A stretch of DNA of 50,744 bases, from NCBI GenBank assembly GCA_913061345.1, contig CAJXTZ010000006.1, positions 1-50,744 on the forward strand. The letters are read 5' to 3'. Within the stretch, counting starts at the first letter, position 1; each line of letters starts with the position of its first letter. Shown piece by piece: positions 31,051 to 40,225 of this stretch. Both the position numbers and the translations under genes were made by a program. Origin of the DNA: an uncultured Erythrobacter sp. (lineage in GTDB: Bacteria; Pseudomonadota; Alphaproteobacteria; Sphingomonadales; Sphingomonadaceae). The notes beneath the pieces are model-generated. The model searched no databases. It was not told the DNA's origin and saw only the letters and a program-made list of their open reading frames with translations.

Positions 31051-31262
31051 TCGCACGTTTCCTACCGGCGCGGCTTCGTGGATGGGGGCAAGGATGGGCA
31101 AGGCACGCTTTTTAAGACCTCTTCATGTGGCGATTGTTGACCTGTCCGGAGCGGGGCAGTTTTTCGCCTTAGAACCGTGTTCCATGTGTTCCACATTAAA
31201 TGGATTTGCCGGAGCATCTCGCAGCTTGTCCCCTGCCGTCGCCCGCTCTAAGCCCGCCCGCC

Positions 31263-32702
31263 ATGGTTGACCTCAAACTCTTCAACTCCCTCACGCGGCA
31301 AATCGAGCCGTTCTTTCCCGTCCACCCCGGCGAGGCGCGCGTCTATACCTGCGGACCCACGGTCTATAACTATCCGCATATCGGCAACATGCGCGCCTAC
31401 GTGTTTGCCGATGTGCTGGGCCGCGCGCTGAGCTGGAAGGGCTACAAGCTCACCCACGTCATCAACATCACCGATGTCGGCCACCTGACGGACGATGCCG
31501 ATGCGGGTGAGGACAAGCTGGAGAAAGCCGCAGCAGAGCGTGCGCAGTCCATCTGGGATATCGCGGGGCACTATACGCAAGCCTATTGGAACGACGTAAA
31601 GGCGCTGAACATCCGCCAGCCCGCGCACTGGTCCGTCGCCACGGACTATATCGAGGAGATGCTGGCGTTCGCGAAGAGCATTGCCGAGAAGCACTGCTAC
31701 GAACTCGAAAGCGGCCTCTATTTCGATGTCTCTACCGTTGCGGACTACGGTCGTCTTGCGCGTGCCGTAACCGAAGAGGGGGAAGGCCGCATCGATACGG
31801 TGGAAGGCAAGCGCAATGCCGCCGATTTCGCTATCTGGCGCAAAACCCCGACCGGCGAGACGCGGCAAATGGAATGGGATAGCCCATGGGGCAGGGGCGC
31901 TCCCGGCTGGCATCTTGAATGCTCCGTCATGGGCGAGAAACTGCTGGGCTTCCCCTTCGATATCCATACCGGCGGCATCGACCACCGCGAGATCCACCAT
32001 CCCAACGAGATCGCCCAGAACCAGGCGTTCTGCGGTTGCGGCGGGCTATCCGAGGCGACCAATTCGGGCGCGCGGGTGTGGATGCACAACAACTTCCTCG
32101 TCGAACGCAGCGGCAAGATGAGCAAGTCTTCGGGCGAGTTCCTGCGGCTGCAACTGCTGATCGACAAGGGCTACCATCCGCTCGCCTACCGTATGATGTG
32201 CCTTCAGGCGCATTACCGCAGCGAACTGGAATTCAGCTGGGAAGGACTGGGCGCGGCGCTGACGCGGTTGAAGCGCATGGTGATGCAGGCGGAGCGACTG
32301 AAGGATGCCGAGCCGGGCCAGCCGGAACATCCCAAGTTCGCCGCACTGCTGGAGAAGTTCGACACTGCGATCAGCGACGACTTGAACACGGCGATTGCCA
32401 TCACCGCCCTGGAAGAGGCACTGGCGATGAAGAAGGTCGACGTGAGCATCAAGCGCGCCGTGGTGGAGCGTATGGACGCCGTACTCGGGCTTGGCCTGAT
32501 GGACATTGCGCGCACCGACCTGCGCATTCGGCCGAAGAGCGCGCAGATCACCGAGGTCGAGATCGAGGACGCGCTCGCCCGTCGCAAGGCCGCGCGCGCC
32601 GAGAAGGACTTCGCTACTTCCGATGCCCTGCGCGATGAACTCGCCGCCAAGGGCGTGGAAGTGATGGACGGCGATCCTCTCGGATGGGAATGGGCGCTTT
32701 GA
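31263..32702 (+). CDS. cysS: Cysteinyl-tRNA synthetase
   Basis: A 479-residue class I synthetase that charges tRNA-Cys in the cytoplasm. Cys 30 in YTCGPTVYNYPHIGN is one zinc ligand, and PHIGN is the HIGH signature. The other zinc ligands are in LECSVMG and GGIDHREIHHPNE; the KMSKS loop is KMSKSSGEFL. The C-terminal anticodon domain is present. ATG 31263 begins the conserved region; the in-frame extension to 31200 adds an unlikely leader. The upstream 212 bases hold no other gene; they contain a GAACCGTGTTC palindrome near 31172. Confidence 0.95.
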   Translation: MVDLKLFNSLTRQIEPFFPVHPGEARVYTCGPTVYNYPHIGNMRAYVFADVLGRALSWKGYKLTHVINITDVGHLTDDADAGEDKLEKAAAERAQSIWDIAGHYTQAYWNDVKALNIRQPAHWSVATDYIEEMLAFAKSIAEKHCYELESGLYFDVSTVADYGRLARAVTEEGEGRIDTVEGKRNAADFAIWRKTPTGETRQMEWDSPWGRGAPGWHLECSVMGEKLLGFPFDIHTGGIDHREIHHPNEIAQNQAFCGCGGLSEATNSGARVWMHNNFLVERSGKMSKSSGEFLRLQLLIDKGYHPLAYRMMCLQAHYRSELEFSWEGLGAALTRLKRMVMQAERLKDAEPGQPEHPKFAALLEKFDTAISDDLNTAIAITALEEALAMKKVDVSIKRAVVERMDAVLGLGLMDIARTDLRIRPKSAQITEVEIEDALARRKAARAEKDFATSDALRDELAAKGVEVMDGDPLGWEWAL

Positions 32703-32887
32703 TGCAAGCCGTCCTGCTCCGGCTTTGCGGGAGGGCAAGTGGCGGAGTTTGCCGTCATGTCTATGCTCTGCTGACGGGCAAGTCGATCTAGAGCGTGGCT
32801 ATTGAGGTGCCGGACAAATCAGGGTGAAGCCGAGGAGCCGGAACGGACAGCGCCGCTCTGCGTCGGTCTGTCAGTCAGGAGAATCCC

Positions 32888-34321
32888 ATGCCGCATCTCA
32901 AGGAAACCTATCCGCTTTACCTCAATAACAAGGCCGAGCAGCCCAATACCGACCTTGAGGTAACCGACAAGTACACAGGCGAGGTCGCCTTTCGCACCGC
33001 CCTGGCGACGCCCGACATTATCGAGAAGGCGATTGCAGGCACCGTTCGTGCGACCGAGCCGATGGCGAAGATGGCGAGTTACGAGCGGCGCGACGTATTG
33101 CAACACTGCGTTGACAGGTTCCGCGAGCGGTACGACGAACTGGCCTATTCGCTCTGCGTCGAGGCAGGCAAACCGATCAACGACGCCGAGGGCGAAGTCG
33201 ACCGGCTGATCGACACCTTCCGTATCGCGGCGGAAGAGGCGACGCGCAACTTCGGCGAGGTGCAGCCGCTGGATATCTCGGCGCGGGCCAAGGGCTACAT
33301 GGGGATGTGGAAGCGCGTGCCTATCGGGCCGTGCAGTTTCATCTCGCCATTCAACTTCCCGTTGAACCTGGCCGCCCACAAGATCGCCCCCGCCATCGCT
33401 GTGGGATGTCCCTTCGTGATGAAGCCTGCATCGAAAACGCCGCTCGGCGCGCTGATTATGGGGGAGGTTCTGGCGGAAACCGATCTTCCGGAGGGTGCCT
33501 TTTCCATCCTTCCCACCAGCCGGGACGGGGCGGACCTGTTTACACAGGACGAGCGGCTGAAACTTCTCAGCTTCACCGGATCGCCCAATGTCGGTTGGGC
33601 GCTGAAGGCCAAGGCAGGGAAGAAGCAAGTGGTGCTGGAACTGGGTGGCAACGCGGCAGTCGTGGTCGACAAGGATGCCGATCTCGATCATGCGCTGGAA
33701 CGGATCATCATCGGTGCCTTTTATCAAAGCGGCCAAAGCTGCATCGGCGTGCAGCGCATCATCATTCACACCGATATCTACGATACTTTCAAGAACATGT
33801 TGGTCGAGAAAACCAAGTCGCTGGTTGCGGGCGATCCCAAAGACCGTGATACCTTTATCGGTCCGATGATCTCCGAAAAGGAAGCCACCCGTCTCAAGGG
33901 TTGGATCGACGACGCCGTGGACGTTGGTGCAACCTTGCTGTGCGGAGGCGAACAGGATGGCGCAATGTTGCAGGCGACCTTGCTGGAAAACGTGCCGCGC
34001 GATTGTAACGCTAACGCCGAAGAAGCGTTCGGCCCGCTAGCCAACCTGTCAAAGTTCAGTGATTTCGATAAAGCTCTGGGGCAGGTGAATGACAGTCGGT
34101 ATGGCTTGCAGGCAGGGATCTTCACCCGCGACATTCACCAGGTTCTGGATGCGTGGGATGCCCTTGTCGTCGGCGGCGTGGTGGTGAACGACGTATCGTC
34201 GTACCGAGTCGACAACATGCCTTATGGCGGTGTGAAGGATTCCGGTCTCGGCCGCGAAGGCATTCGCTTTGCCATGAAAGACATGACCGAGATCCGGAAC
34301 CTGATTATCCGCCGGGACTGA
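32888..34321 (+). CDS. NAD(P)-dependent aldehyde dehydrogenase
   Basis: A 477-residue soluble dehydrogenase. The cofactor region reads ISPFNFPLNLAAHKIAPAI and FTGSPNVGW; Glu 251 in LELGGNA and the nucleophile Cys 285 in GQSCIGVQR are in place. The C-terminal PYGGVKDSGLGREG is standard. These place it in the ALDH superfamily near the aldehyde dehydrogenases of glyceraldehyde- or succinate-semialdehyde type; the substrate cannot be told. AGGAG sits 8-12 bases before ATG 32888. A 185-base gap, without a visible gene, separates it from cysS. Confidence 0.9.
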   Translation: MPHLKETYPLYLNNKAEQPNTDLEVTDKYTGEVAFRTALATPDIIEKAIAGTVRATEPMAKMASYERRDVLQHCVDRFRERYDELAYSLCVEAGKPINDAEGEVDRLIDTFRIAAEEATRNFGEVQPLDISARAKGYMGMWKRVPIGPCSFISPFNFPLNLAAHKIAPAIAVGCPFVMKPASKTPLGALIMGEVLAETDLPEGAFSILPTSRDGADLFTQDERLKLLSFTGSPNVGWALKAKAGKKQVVLELGGNAAVVVDKDADLDHALERIIIGAFYQSGQSCIGVQRIIIHTDIYDTFKNMLVEKTKSLVAGDPKDRDTFIGPMISEKEATRLKGWIDDAVDVGATLLCGGEQDGAMLQATLLENVPRDCNANAEEAFGPLANLSKFSDFDKALGQVNDSRYGLQAGIFTRDIHQVLDAWDALVVGGVVVNDVSSYRVDNMPYGGVKDSGLGREGIRFAMKDMTEIRNLIIRRD

Positions 34322-34348
34322 ACGAGGTGAAGGGGGTAGCGAACTGGC

Positions 34349-34705
34349 TCATCCTTCCTCCAGCAACAGTATTTCGCAGATGACTGTCAGCTTGGGCGGT
34401 TTAGCAGTGCTGTCCACCTCTCTTATGGCCGCGTCGGCCACCAGCTGGCCAGGAATTGCAAATTCGTGTTCGGGCAGGAATACGATGAAGCACTCGCCTG
34501 CCTCCACCGCGTCCTCGCCTTCGAACACCATTCGGATACGATGCCGCGCTCCGGCAAAGGTGATGCTGGCCCAGCTTTTTTCGGAATGACTATCTATTCG
34601 GCCCTTTCCGCCGGACAGCGCGATCAAGGCTTCCGCCAGTCGTTCACGCGGGCCACGACGGTTACGATGCCGGGCGGGGAGAGGAGTAATCGAATCAGTA
34701 TGCAT
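34349..34705 (-). CDS. Conserved hypothetical protein
   Basis: A 118-residue soluble protein without a recognised domain. It starts MHTDSITPLPARHRNRRG, has a basic N-terminus, then an alpha/beta-looking core (SWASITFAGARHRIRMVF, FIVFLPEHEFAIPGQLVADA) and ends in a strand ICEILLLEEG. It overlaps the upstream small protein by 11 bases, so the two are likely translated together. I believe similar proteins are common in sphingomonads, but I could not check. Confidence 0.6.
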   Translation of the reverse strand: MHTDSITPLPARHRNRRGPRERLAEALIALSGGKGRIDSHSEKSWASITFAGARHRIRMVFEGEDAVEAGECFIVFLPEHEFAIPGQLVADAAIREVDSTAKPPKLTVICEILLLEEG

Positions 34706-34883
34706 TGGTCATCTCGCGGTATTCGTTCATGAAATGTTCTACCCGTTTTTCTGTAGAGGGGCGGGGCGTACGGCCATTGCGCAGATCGAGTACGAATCGC
34801 GGATCGCGAGTCGCAAGGCGGCCGAACTTGGTAGGTGGCATGCGCGTGTGGCGCAGAAATACTTCGATTTTGCGGATGAGCAT
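34695..34883 (-). CDS. Small helix-turn-helix-like protein
   Basis: A 62-residue basic protein. The pattern RKIEVFLRHTRMPPTKFGRL, then RDPRFVLDLRNGRTPRP, fits a short helical DNA-binding module in which the second segment would be the recognition helix. I start at ATG 34881-34883 because GAGGGG lies eight bases upstream; an ATG at 34946 would add 21 residues. The gene is divergent from the S24 regulator, sharing its upstream region. Function unknown; a partner in the same regulatory circuit is possible. Confidence 0.6.
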   Translation of the reverse strand: MLIRKIEVFLRHTRMPPTKFGRLATRDPRFVLDLRNGRTPRPSTEKRVEHFMNEYREMTNAY

Positions 34884-34962
34884 GGTGCGGACCCCTCTTC
34901 CTTTTCCCTTGTCTAACGAGCACTTGTGCGACTCGATTTCGCTCATCTTGCGATCCAAATCC

Positions 34963-35013
34963 TACTTGTCTAGGAAAAATACTTCGTGTAGGAAGATTTT
35001 TCCGATAACGTAG
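34963..35013. promoter_or_regulatory. Repeated TACTT...TAGGAA elements upstream of the S24 regulator
   Basis: Two near copies lie just before the S24 gene: TACTTGTCTAGGAA at 34963-34976 and TACTTCGTGTAGGAA at 34980-34994; a third GTAGGA occurs near 35010. The first is also part of a CCTA...TAGG inverted repeat. S24 repressors often bind repeated sites in their own promoter, so this is a candidate operator, not a proven one. Confidence 0.4.
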
Positions 35014-35022
35014 GATTGTACG

Positions 35023-35655
35023 ATGGAACCGCGTGAGAAACTGGCAGAACTGGCAAGAGAGCGCGGCGTCAGCCTGGCTTCGCTTTCCCGAATGCTCGCG
35101 CGTAACCCTACATATCTTCAGCAATATATTAGCAAGGGTAGCCCAAGAAAGCTGGAGGAGGAGGACCGTCGGGTTCTCGCGCAATTCCTCGGTGTAGAGG
35201 AAACCGTGCTGGGTGGGCCCAAGGAAAATTCCTATGATTCGTATGCTGGCGGCGAGTGGGTTGAAGTCCCCCGCCTGGAAGTCGACGCCTCCGCCGGTCC
35301 GGGTGCCGCTGGCGCGCAGGAACAGGTTTTCGATGCCTTCCGGTTCTCGAAACGCTGGCTAAGCGAACAGGGTCTCGATGGCACAAGCCTTTCCGCCATC
35401 CGCGTAGTGGGCGATTCGATGGAACCGTTGCTGCGCGAGGGGGACGAGGTGCTGGTGGATTGCCGCGAGCAGCCTTTCCGCGACGGCGTACACGTCGTGC
35501 GGCTGGATGAGTTTCTGCTGGTAAAGCGCGTCGCTTCGAAAGGGGGTGGGCGGTTTTCGCTGCTCAGCCAGAACCTTGCCTATCCGCCGCTCGATGTAAG
35601 CGCAGACGAGTTTGCAATCGTTGGCCGCGTGGTTTGGAAAAGCGGGCGGGTTTGA
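35023..35655 (+). CDS. S24/LexA-like transcriptional regulator
   Basis: A 210-residue protein. Residues ~1-60 hold an XRE-like helix-turn-helix (LAELARERGVSLASLSRMLA, with RNPTYLQQYISKGSPRKL). The C-terminal half is a peptidase S24 domain with the Ser 132 of GDSMEPLL and Lys 168 of LLVKRV. An Ala-Gly at 96-97 lies 35-36 residues before Ser 132, near the LexA spacing, so self-cleavage is conceivable. It is not LexA itself. It probably controls itself and the divergent small genes. Confidence 0.85.
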   Translation: MEPREKLAELARERGVSLASLSRMLARNPTYLQQYISKGSPRKLEEEDRRVLAQFLGVEETVLGGPKENSYDSYAGGEWVEVPRLEVDASAGPGAAGAQEQVFDAFRFSKRWLSEQGLDGTSLSAIRVVGDSMEPLLREGDEVLVDCREQPFRDGVHVVRLDEFLLVKRVASKGGGRFSLLSQNLAYPPLDVSADEFAIVGRVVWKSGRV

Positions 35656-35665
35656 TTTCGTCGAT

Positions 35666-36031
35666 CTAGTTGGCGCAGGGTTCGGGATAGAGATAGAGCT
35701 TCACCCCCACCTGTTCAGCTCTGATGGCGTCGCCAACCCTGCAACCCTCAATATCGGACGGGAAAACTGTTCGGCTTCCCCACGCACCTCCCTCGGACTT
35801 GGCTACCACGACGAGGCCGGCGCTGCGCCCCTGGTAACGATTCTGCTGGATCCTCATGCTGGTTATCTGCGCTGCCACAGCTTCGCCCGGCTCTCTCTCC
35901 AAGCGCAGTGGGTCGCGCCAGAAAATTGCGAGAAGCGCAACCATCGCCGGAACAAATATCACAAGCGGCAGCAGGTAGTGGACCTGCCATTGATATCGCA
36001 ACTTGAACCATACTTCGCGCCAACCGTTCAT
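35666..36031 (-). CDS. Hypothetical single-helix membrane protein
   Basis: A 121-residue protein of unknown function. One membrane helix (YLLPLVIFVPAMVALLAIFW) follows a short basic cytoplasmic segment, and a soluble ~75-residue domain faces outwards, with Cys in SDIEGCRVGDA and in the tail PEPCAN. ATG 36029-36031 is preferred over an upstream TTG. It is convergent with the S24 gene (10-base gap) and divergent from the hydrolase gene (81-base gap). Confidence 0.6.
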   Translation of the reverse strand: MNGWREVWFKLRYQWQVHYLLPLVIFVPAMVALLAIFWRDPLRLEREPGEAVAAQITSMRIQQNRYQGRSAGLVVVAKSEGGAWGSRTVFPSDIEGCRVGDAIRAEQVGVKLYLYPEPCAN

Positions 36032-36112
36032 CCCCACGCGATAGTCGAACCTCACCGGCTTTGCGAACAATCACCGCTTGCAACCCGCGCACGCGTTCGC
36101 CACCTAATCGCC

Positions 36113-36775
36113 ATGACCAGTGAAGCCCCAATCCGCGCCGCCATTATTCCTGTTACCCCGTTCCAGCAGAACTGCTCGCTTGTCTGGTGTTCAAAGACCA
36201 TGCGCGGGGCGCTGGTCGATCCGGGTGGGGAACTGGACAAGCTGAAGGAAGCCGTCTCGAAGGCCGGGGTAACGCTGGAAAAAATCCTGCTTACCCACGG
36301 GCATGCCGATCACTGCGGGCAGGCAGGCATGCTGGCGAAGGAACTGGATTTGCCGATCGAAGGCCCGCACGAGGATGATCGCTTCTGGATCAGCCGGCTC
36401 GAGGACGATGGGCCGCGCTTTCAGATGACCTGCAAGGTTTTCGAACCCACGCGCTGGCTGAATGATGGCGATACCGTCAGTTTTGGCGAGGTGACGATGG
36501 AGGTTCTCCATTGTCCGGGCCATACGCCCGGACACGTGGTGTTCTTCCATCGCGCCAGCAACTTTGCTTTTGTCGGGGATGTATTGTTCCAGGGCAGCAT
36601 CGGGCGGACCGATTTTCCCATGGGCAATCATCAGGACCTGCTCGATGCGATTACCCAGAAGCTGTGGCCGCTAGGTAATAGCGTGACATTCGTGCCAGGC
36701 CACGGTCCCACCAGCACATTCGGCCAGGAACGGCAGAGCAACGCATTCGTGAGCGATGCGGCGCTGGCTCGCTAG
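36113..36775 (+). CDS. Metallo-beta-lactamase-fold hydrolase (glyoxalase II-like)
   Basis: A 220-residue cytoplasmic hydrolase. The binuclear metal motif is THGHADHCG, followed by the His of HCPGHTPGH, the Asp of FVGDVLF and the final PGHGP. The order and length match the YcbL/GloB-related group of small hydrolases that cleave thioesters such as S-lactoylglutathione. The start at ATG 36113 removes an unlikely 167-residue extension. The substrate is not fixed by the motif set. Confidence 0.85.
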   Translation: MTSEAPIRAAIIPVTPFQQNCSLVWCSKTMRGALVDPGGELDKLKEAVSKAGVTLEKILLTHGHADHCGQAGMLAKELDLPIEGPHEDDRFWISRLEDDGPRFQMTCKVFEPTRWLNDGDTVSFGEVTMEVLHCPGHTPGHVVFFHRASNFAFVGDVLFQGSIGRTDFPMGNHQDLLDAITQKLWPLGNSVTFVPGHGPTSTFGQERQSNAFVSDAALAR

Positions 36776-36935
36776 ACTCCGCGAAAGGCCACCAGCGTTG
36801 CCCAGATGCTACCGCCGATAGGCAGAACGAAGGTTACGACAATGCCGATCTGGCGGGTCTGCAACGCGCGGACAGCAGGACGTTCGACAGCGCCGCAACG
36901 GCCGCGCTGAGCAGACTGGTATGAAGATTCGCCAT
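36772..36935 (-). pseudogene. Small membrane protein gene, probably frameshifted
   Basis: ATG 36933-36935 has a good GAGG six bases upstream and opens MANLHTSLLSAAVAALSNVL, but the frame stops at 36834-36836 after 33 residues. In another frame the same stretch continues as QTRQIGIVVTFVLP and GGSIWATLVAFRGV to a stop at 36772, without any start of its own. Joined, they would make one ~55-residue membrane protein. A one- or two-base indel around 36860-36890 is the simple explanation, either a mutation or an assembly error. Confidence 0.4.
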
Positions 36936-36987
36936 CCAAGTTCCTCACCACTAGGTTCTTTCTCTCGCTAGAACTGGGCGGGCGTGC

Positions 36988-37015
36988 TTGCAACTGTTCC
37001 AGAAGTCGCTATAGC
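36988..37015 (+). promoter_or_regulatory. Candidate sigma-70 promoter for rpmF-plsX-fabH
   Basis: TTGCAA at 36988-36993 and TATAGC at 37010-37015 are 16 bases apart, about 120 bases before rpmF. The elements fit a housekeeping promoter moderately well. No transcript evidence. Confidence 0.35.
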
Positions 37016-37132
37016 GCGCGCCTTCGCCGCATCCTCAGAACAGGGCTGCTCCGGCGCGCTTGCGCAGCGGACAGCCTTGGCCTAGGGCGGCTCCGATATC
37101 AATTTTGAACGAATTCAAGGAACAGGTGCCGC

Positions 37133-37315
37133 ATGGCTGTCCCTAAAAGAAAAGTTTCGCCGCATCGCCGGGGCAATCGCCGGTCACATGATTCGCTGAA
37201 GGTGGAAGCCTTCCACGAATGCTCCAATTGTGGCGAGCTGAAGCGCCCGCACATGCTTTGTAATGCCTGTGGCCACTACAATGGTCGTCAGGTTATCGAG
37301 CCCAAGGGCCTGTAA
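37133..37315 (+). CDS. rpmF: Large ribosomal subunit protein bL32
   Basis: A 60-residue ribosomal protein with the standard [14 protein letters not shown] start and a zinc-type Cys pair set (CSNCGEL, then CNACGHYNG). It binds 23S rRNA in the large subunit. It heads the rpmF-plsX-fabH order common to bacteria, where ribosome and lipid synthesis are co-ordinated; plsX follows after 30 bases. Confidence 0.96.
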   Translation: MAVPKRKVSPHRRGNRRSHDSLKVEAFHECSNCGELKRPHMLCNACGHYNGRQVIEPKGL

Positions 37316-37345
37316 AGTCCAAACCGGACGAAGGAGGTCGCGCAC

Positions 37346-38416
37346 ATGAGCCTGCCCCGTATCGCGGTTGATGCGATGGGCGGGGATCATGGCGTGCGCG
37401 TCATGGTTTCCGGAGCGGCGCTTGCGCGCCGCCGCCACGACAAGTTCAAATTCCTGCTGGTGGGGGACGAGGAGCGCATCAAGCGCGCTCTCGACGATCA
37501 CCCCGGCATGCGCGAAGCATCGGAAATCCTGCATTGCGACGATGTGGTGGCGGGCGACGAGAAGCCCAGCCGCGCGCTGCGCCGTGCAAAGACGACTAGC
37601 ATGGGCCTTGCTATAAACGCTGTGAAAGATGGCGATTGCGGTGCCGCGGTCAGCGCGGGCAATACCGGTGCGCTCATGGCCATGAGCAAGCTGGCACTGC
37701 GCACGATGCCGGGCATCGACCGGCCAGCTCTTGCCGCCCTGCTACCCACGCTGGAAGAGCATGACGTGATCATGCTGGACCTTGGCGCCAATACCGATTG
37801 CGACGCGCGCAACCTCGTGCAGTTCGCCATCATGGGCGCTGCCTATTCGCGCATCGTCAACAAGGGGCGCACCCCGCGCGTCCGCTTGCTGAATATCGGT
37901 ACCGAAAGCATCAAGGGCACTGATGATCTGCAACGCGCGGCGCAGTTGCTGCAGAATGCCACGGACCTCGACATGCAATTCGACGGATACGTGGAAGCCG
38001 ACAAGATCAATCGCGGTCAGGTCGATGTCGTGGTCAGCGACGGGTTCTCCGGTAACATAGCGCTGAAGGCGATCGAGGGGTCGGCCCGGTTTGTCACCGA
38101 CCTTCTGAAAACAGCTTTCACCAGTTCCCTGCGATCGAAGATCGGATTTCTCGTGTCCCGTCCGGCTACCGAATTGCTGAGGCATCACCTCGATCCCAAC
38201 AATCACAATGGCGGCGTATTCCTGGGCCTGAATGGCGTTATCGTGAAGTCGCACGGCAGCGCCAATGCGCAAGGCGTGGCCAACGCCGTCGCCGTAACCG
38301 CACGCCTGCTGGAGGATGACATTACCGACCGGATCGCCGCAGACCTTTCCAAAATGGGTGAAGAAGCGTTGAGCGGCAGTGCCACGAACCCGACAGAAAC
38401 GACGGTGAGCAAGTGA
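37346..38416 (+). CDS. plsX: Phosphate acyltransferase PlsX
   Basis: A 356-residue cytoplasmic enzyme that turns acyl-ACP into acyl-phosphate for phospholipid synthesis. Signatures: [20 protein letters not shown] at the start, [34 protein letters not shown], and [20 protein letters not shown] lies just upstream of ATG 37346. Its TGA overlaps the GTG start of fabH. Confidence 0.96.
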   Translation: MSLPRIAVDAMGGDHGVRVMVSGAALARRRHDKFKFLLVGDEERIKRALDDHPGMREASEILHCDDVVAGDEKPSRALRRAKTTSMGLAINAVKDGDCGAAVSAGNTGALMAMSKLALRTMPGIDRPALAALLPTLEEHDVIMLDLGANTDCDARNLVQFAIMGAAYSRIVNKGRTPRVRLLNIGTESIKGTDDLQRAAQLLQNATDLDMQFDGYVEADKINRGQVDVVVSDGFSGNIALKAIEGSARFVTDLLKTAFTSSLRSKIGFLVSRPATELLRHHLDPNNHNGGVFLGLNGVIVKSHGSANAQGVANAVAVTARLLEDDITDRIAADLSKMGEEALSGSATNPTETTVSK

Positions 38417-39378
38417 TACGCTCTGTCCTCCTGGGAACCGGTTCGGCCTTGCCGAAGGATTGCGTCAGCAATGCAGAGCTGGCCAAGCGCGTAGATACCA
38501 GTGACGAATGGATTCGCGAACGCACGGGCATCACCCAACGTTATATCGCCGGGGAGGGGGAGACGACCGCTTCGCTGGGAACGGCAGCCGCTCAGGCGGC
38601 AATGGACGATGCAGGCTTGACCATCGCCGATATCGACCTGATCGTGCTTGCCACTGCCACACCGGACAATACCTTTCCCGCAACAGCTACCAAGGTTCAG
38701 CACCAGTTAGGCGGCACGGGCTTCCCGGCCTTCGATGTTGCGGCGGTATGCTCCGGCTTTCTTTATGCGCTGGGCACGGCCGATGCCATGCTGCGCGCCG
38801 GGATGGCCAAGCGCGCTATCGTTATCGGGGCTGAGACCTTCAGTCGCATTCTCGATTGGGAAGACCGCGCGACCTGCGTCCTGTTTGGCGACGGTGCGGG
38901 TGCTTTCGTGATCGAGGCGCAAGGCGATACAGAAGGCGAGGCAGGCATCATCGCCTCGAAGCTGCATGCTGCCGGAGAGCATGGCGAAATGCTTTACGTC
39001 GATGGCGGCCCATCCACCACCGGAGAGGTGGGCAAACTGCGTATGAAGGGCCGGGAAGTATTCCGTCACGCCGTCACCAACCTCTCCAACGTGCTGACCG
39101 AAGTGCTGGAAAATGCAGGTTTCCAGCCCGCAGACGTCGATTGGGTCGTACCGCACCAGGCAAACTTACGCATTCTGGATGCCACGGCGCGCAAGCTGGG
39201 CCTTCCGATGGAAAAAGTGGTGGTAACGGTAGACAGGCACGCCAACACTTCCGCCGCATCGGTGCCGCTGGCTTATGATGTTGCCGTCAAGGACGGGCGC
39301 ATCAAGAAGGGTGATCTGGTGATGCTGGAGGCCATGGGAGGCGGCTTCACCTGGGGCGCGGCATTGCTGCGCGCTTAG
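38413..39378 (+). CDS. fabH: Beta-ketoacyl-ACP synthase III
   Basis: A 321-residue condensing enzyme that starts fatty acid chains from acyl-CoA and malonyl-ACP. The catalytic triad is visible: Cys 113 in [11 protein letters not shown], His in [11 protein letters not shown], Asn in [10 protein letters not shown]. The GTG start is forced by the overlap with the plsX stop. Length matches the family. Confidence 0.96.
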   Translation: MIRSVLLGTGSALPKDCVSNAELAKRVDTSDEWIRERTGITQRYIAGEGETTASLGTAAAQAAMDDAGLTIADIDLIVLATATPDNTFPATATKVQHQLGGTGFPAFDVAAVCSGFLYALGTADAMLRAGMAKRAIVIGAETFSRILDWEDRATCVLFGDGAGAFVIEAQGDTEGEAGIIASKLHAAGEHGEMLYVDGGPSTTGEVGKLRMKGREVFRHAVTNLSNVLTEVLENAGFQPADVDWVVPHQANLRILDATARKLGLPMEKVVVTVDRHANTSAASVPLAYDVAVKDGRIKKGDLVMLEAMGGGFTWGAALLRA

Positions 39379-39405
39379 AGTTTACCCAAGAATTTGCGCG
39401 CCGCC

Positions 39406-39434
39406 TTGCGCAACGGTTGGTTTTACTACATAAA
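39406..39434 (+). promoter_or_regulatory. Candidate promoter for ihfA
   Basis: TTGCGC at 39406-39411 and CATAAA at 39429-39434 are 17 bases apart, about 35 bases before ihfA. The -10 fits 4 of 6 positions and the -35 only 3 of 6, so this is weak. AAGGAG nine bases before the ihfA ATG is a clear binding site. Confidence 0.3.
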
Positions 39435-39469
39435 AGTTCTGGGTCGTCAGGAAAAAGGAGTGGGAACGC

Positions 39470-39775
39470 ATGAATGTAATGCGATCCGTCGGTACGCTTA
39501 CGCGCGCGGACCTGGCTGAAACGATTAATCACAAGATGGGGTTCTCTCGGGCGGAGAGCCTTGACCTCGTCGAAGCGATCCTCGCCAAAATGTGCGATTC
39601 GATGTCTGATGGCGAAAACGTAAAAATTTCCGGGTTCGGCAGCTTCGTCCTGCGGGACAAGAAAGAGCGTATCGGACGCAATCCCAAGACCGGGGTGGAA
39701 GTTCCGATTACTCCGCGCCGGGTCATGACGTTCCGCGCCAGTCAGAAGCTCAAAGAGCGTATCGCCCAGGGCTGA
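39470..39775 (+). CDS. ihfA: Integration host factor alpha subunit
   Basis: A 101-residue histone-like DNA-bending protein. It shows [39 protein letters not shown], and the DNA-arm [16 protein letters not shown] with the intercalating Pro. It acts with IhfB in nucleoid structure, recombination and transcription. It lies 91 bases after fabH and 20 before the MerR gene, the usual alphaproteobacterial order. Confidence 0.95.
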   Translation: MNVMRSVGTLTRADLAETINHKMGFSRAESLDLVEAILAKMCDSMSDGENVKISGFGSFVLRDKKERIGRNPKTGVEVPITPRRVMTFRASQKLKERIAQG

Positions 39776-39795
39776 TGGCCGGGATACGATCTTGA

Positions 39796-40176
39796 ATGCC
39801 CCGGTTCGATGACGGCAAGGCGCCCGATGCGATGCGCACCATCGGTGAGGTTTCCGCAGCTTTTGGCCTAAAGCCGCACGTGCTGCGCTATTGGGAACAG
39901 CAATTTCCGATGCTTCAGCCGCTCAAGCGCAGCGGCGGTCGTCGCCTTTACCGGGCCGAAGATATCGCTGCGATTGAATCGATAGATCGGCTTGTGAACC
40001 AGCAGGGCTATACCCTGAAAGGTGCCAACAAGGCGCTGCTCGATGGCGCTGACAGAGCGGAAACTTTCAACGTTGGTGATACCGCCAATGCTCAAGAACC
40101 CGATACGGATGCGTCGGAAACGCTTGCGCGTCTGCATTCCATCCGCAGCCGCCTTGCCAACGCTATAACCGGTTAA
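39796..40176 (+). CDS. MerR-family transcriptional regulator
   Basis: A 126-residue regulator. The N-terminal winged helix (MRTIGEVSAAFGLKPHVLRY, WEQQFPMLQPLKRSGGRRLY) is a clear MerR domain. The C-terminal part is short and lacks metal-binding Cys, so it is not a metal sensor of the classic type. It is widely found next to ihfA and is probably cotranscribed with it. The target genes are unknown. Confidence 0.88.
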   Translation: MPRFDDGKAPDAMRTIGEVSAAFGLKPHVLRYWEQQFPMLQPLKRSGGRRLYRAEDIAAIESIDRLVNQQGYTLKGANKALLDGADRAETFNVGDTANAQEPDTDASETLARLHSIRSRLANAITG

Positions 40177-40225
40177 AACACCTCAAATTCAAGGCAACCT
40201 CGAAAATCGTCGGTAATCAGTGCGA

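Noticed and set aside
31166..31195. GAACCGTGTTC palindrome and a second GTTC before cysS, considered as a LexA box
   Set aside because: Alphaproteobacterial SOS boxes are GTTC-N7-GTTC; the spacings here are 3 and 5, and cysS is not an SOS gene.
36834..36935. 33-residue independent microprotein with a good ribosome binding site
   Set aside because: Possible, but the hydrophobic continuation in another frame fits a broken longer gene better.
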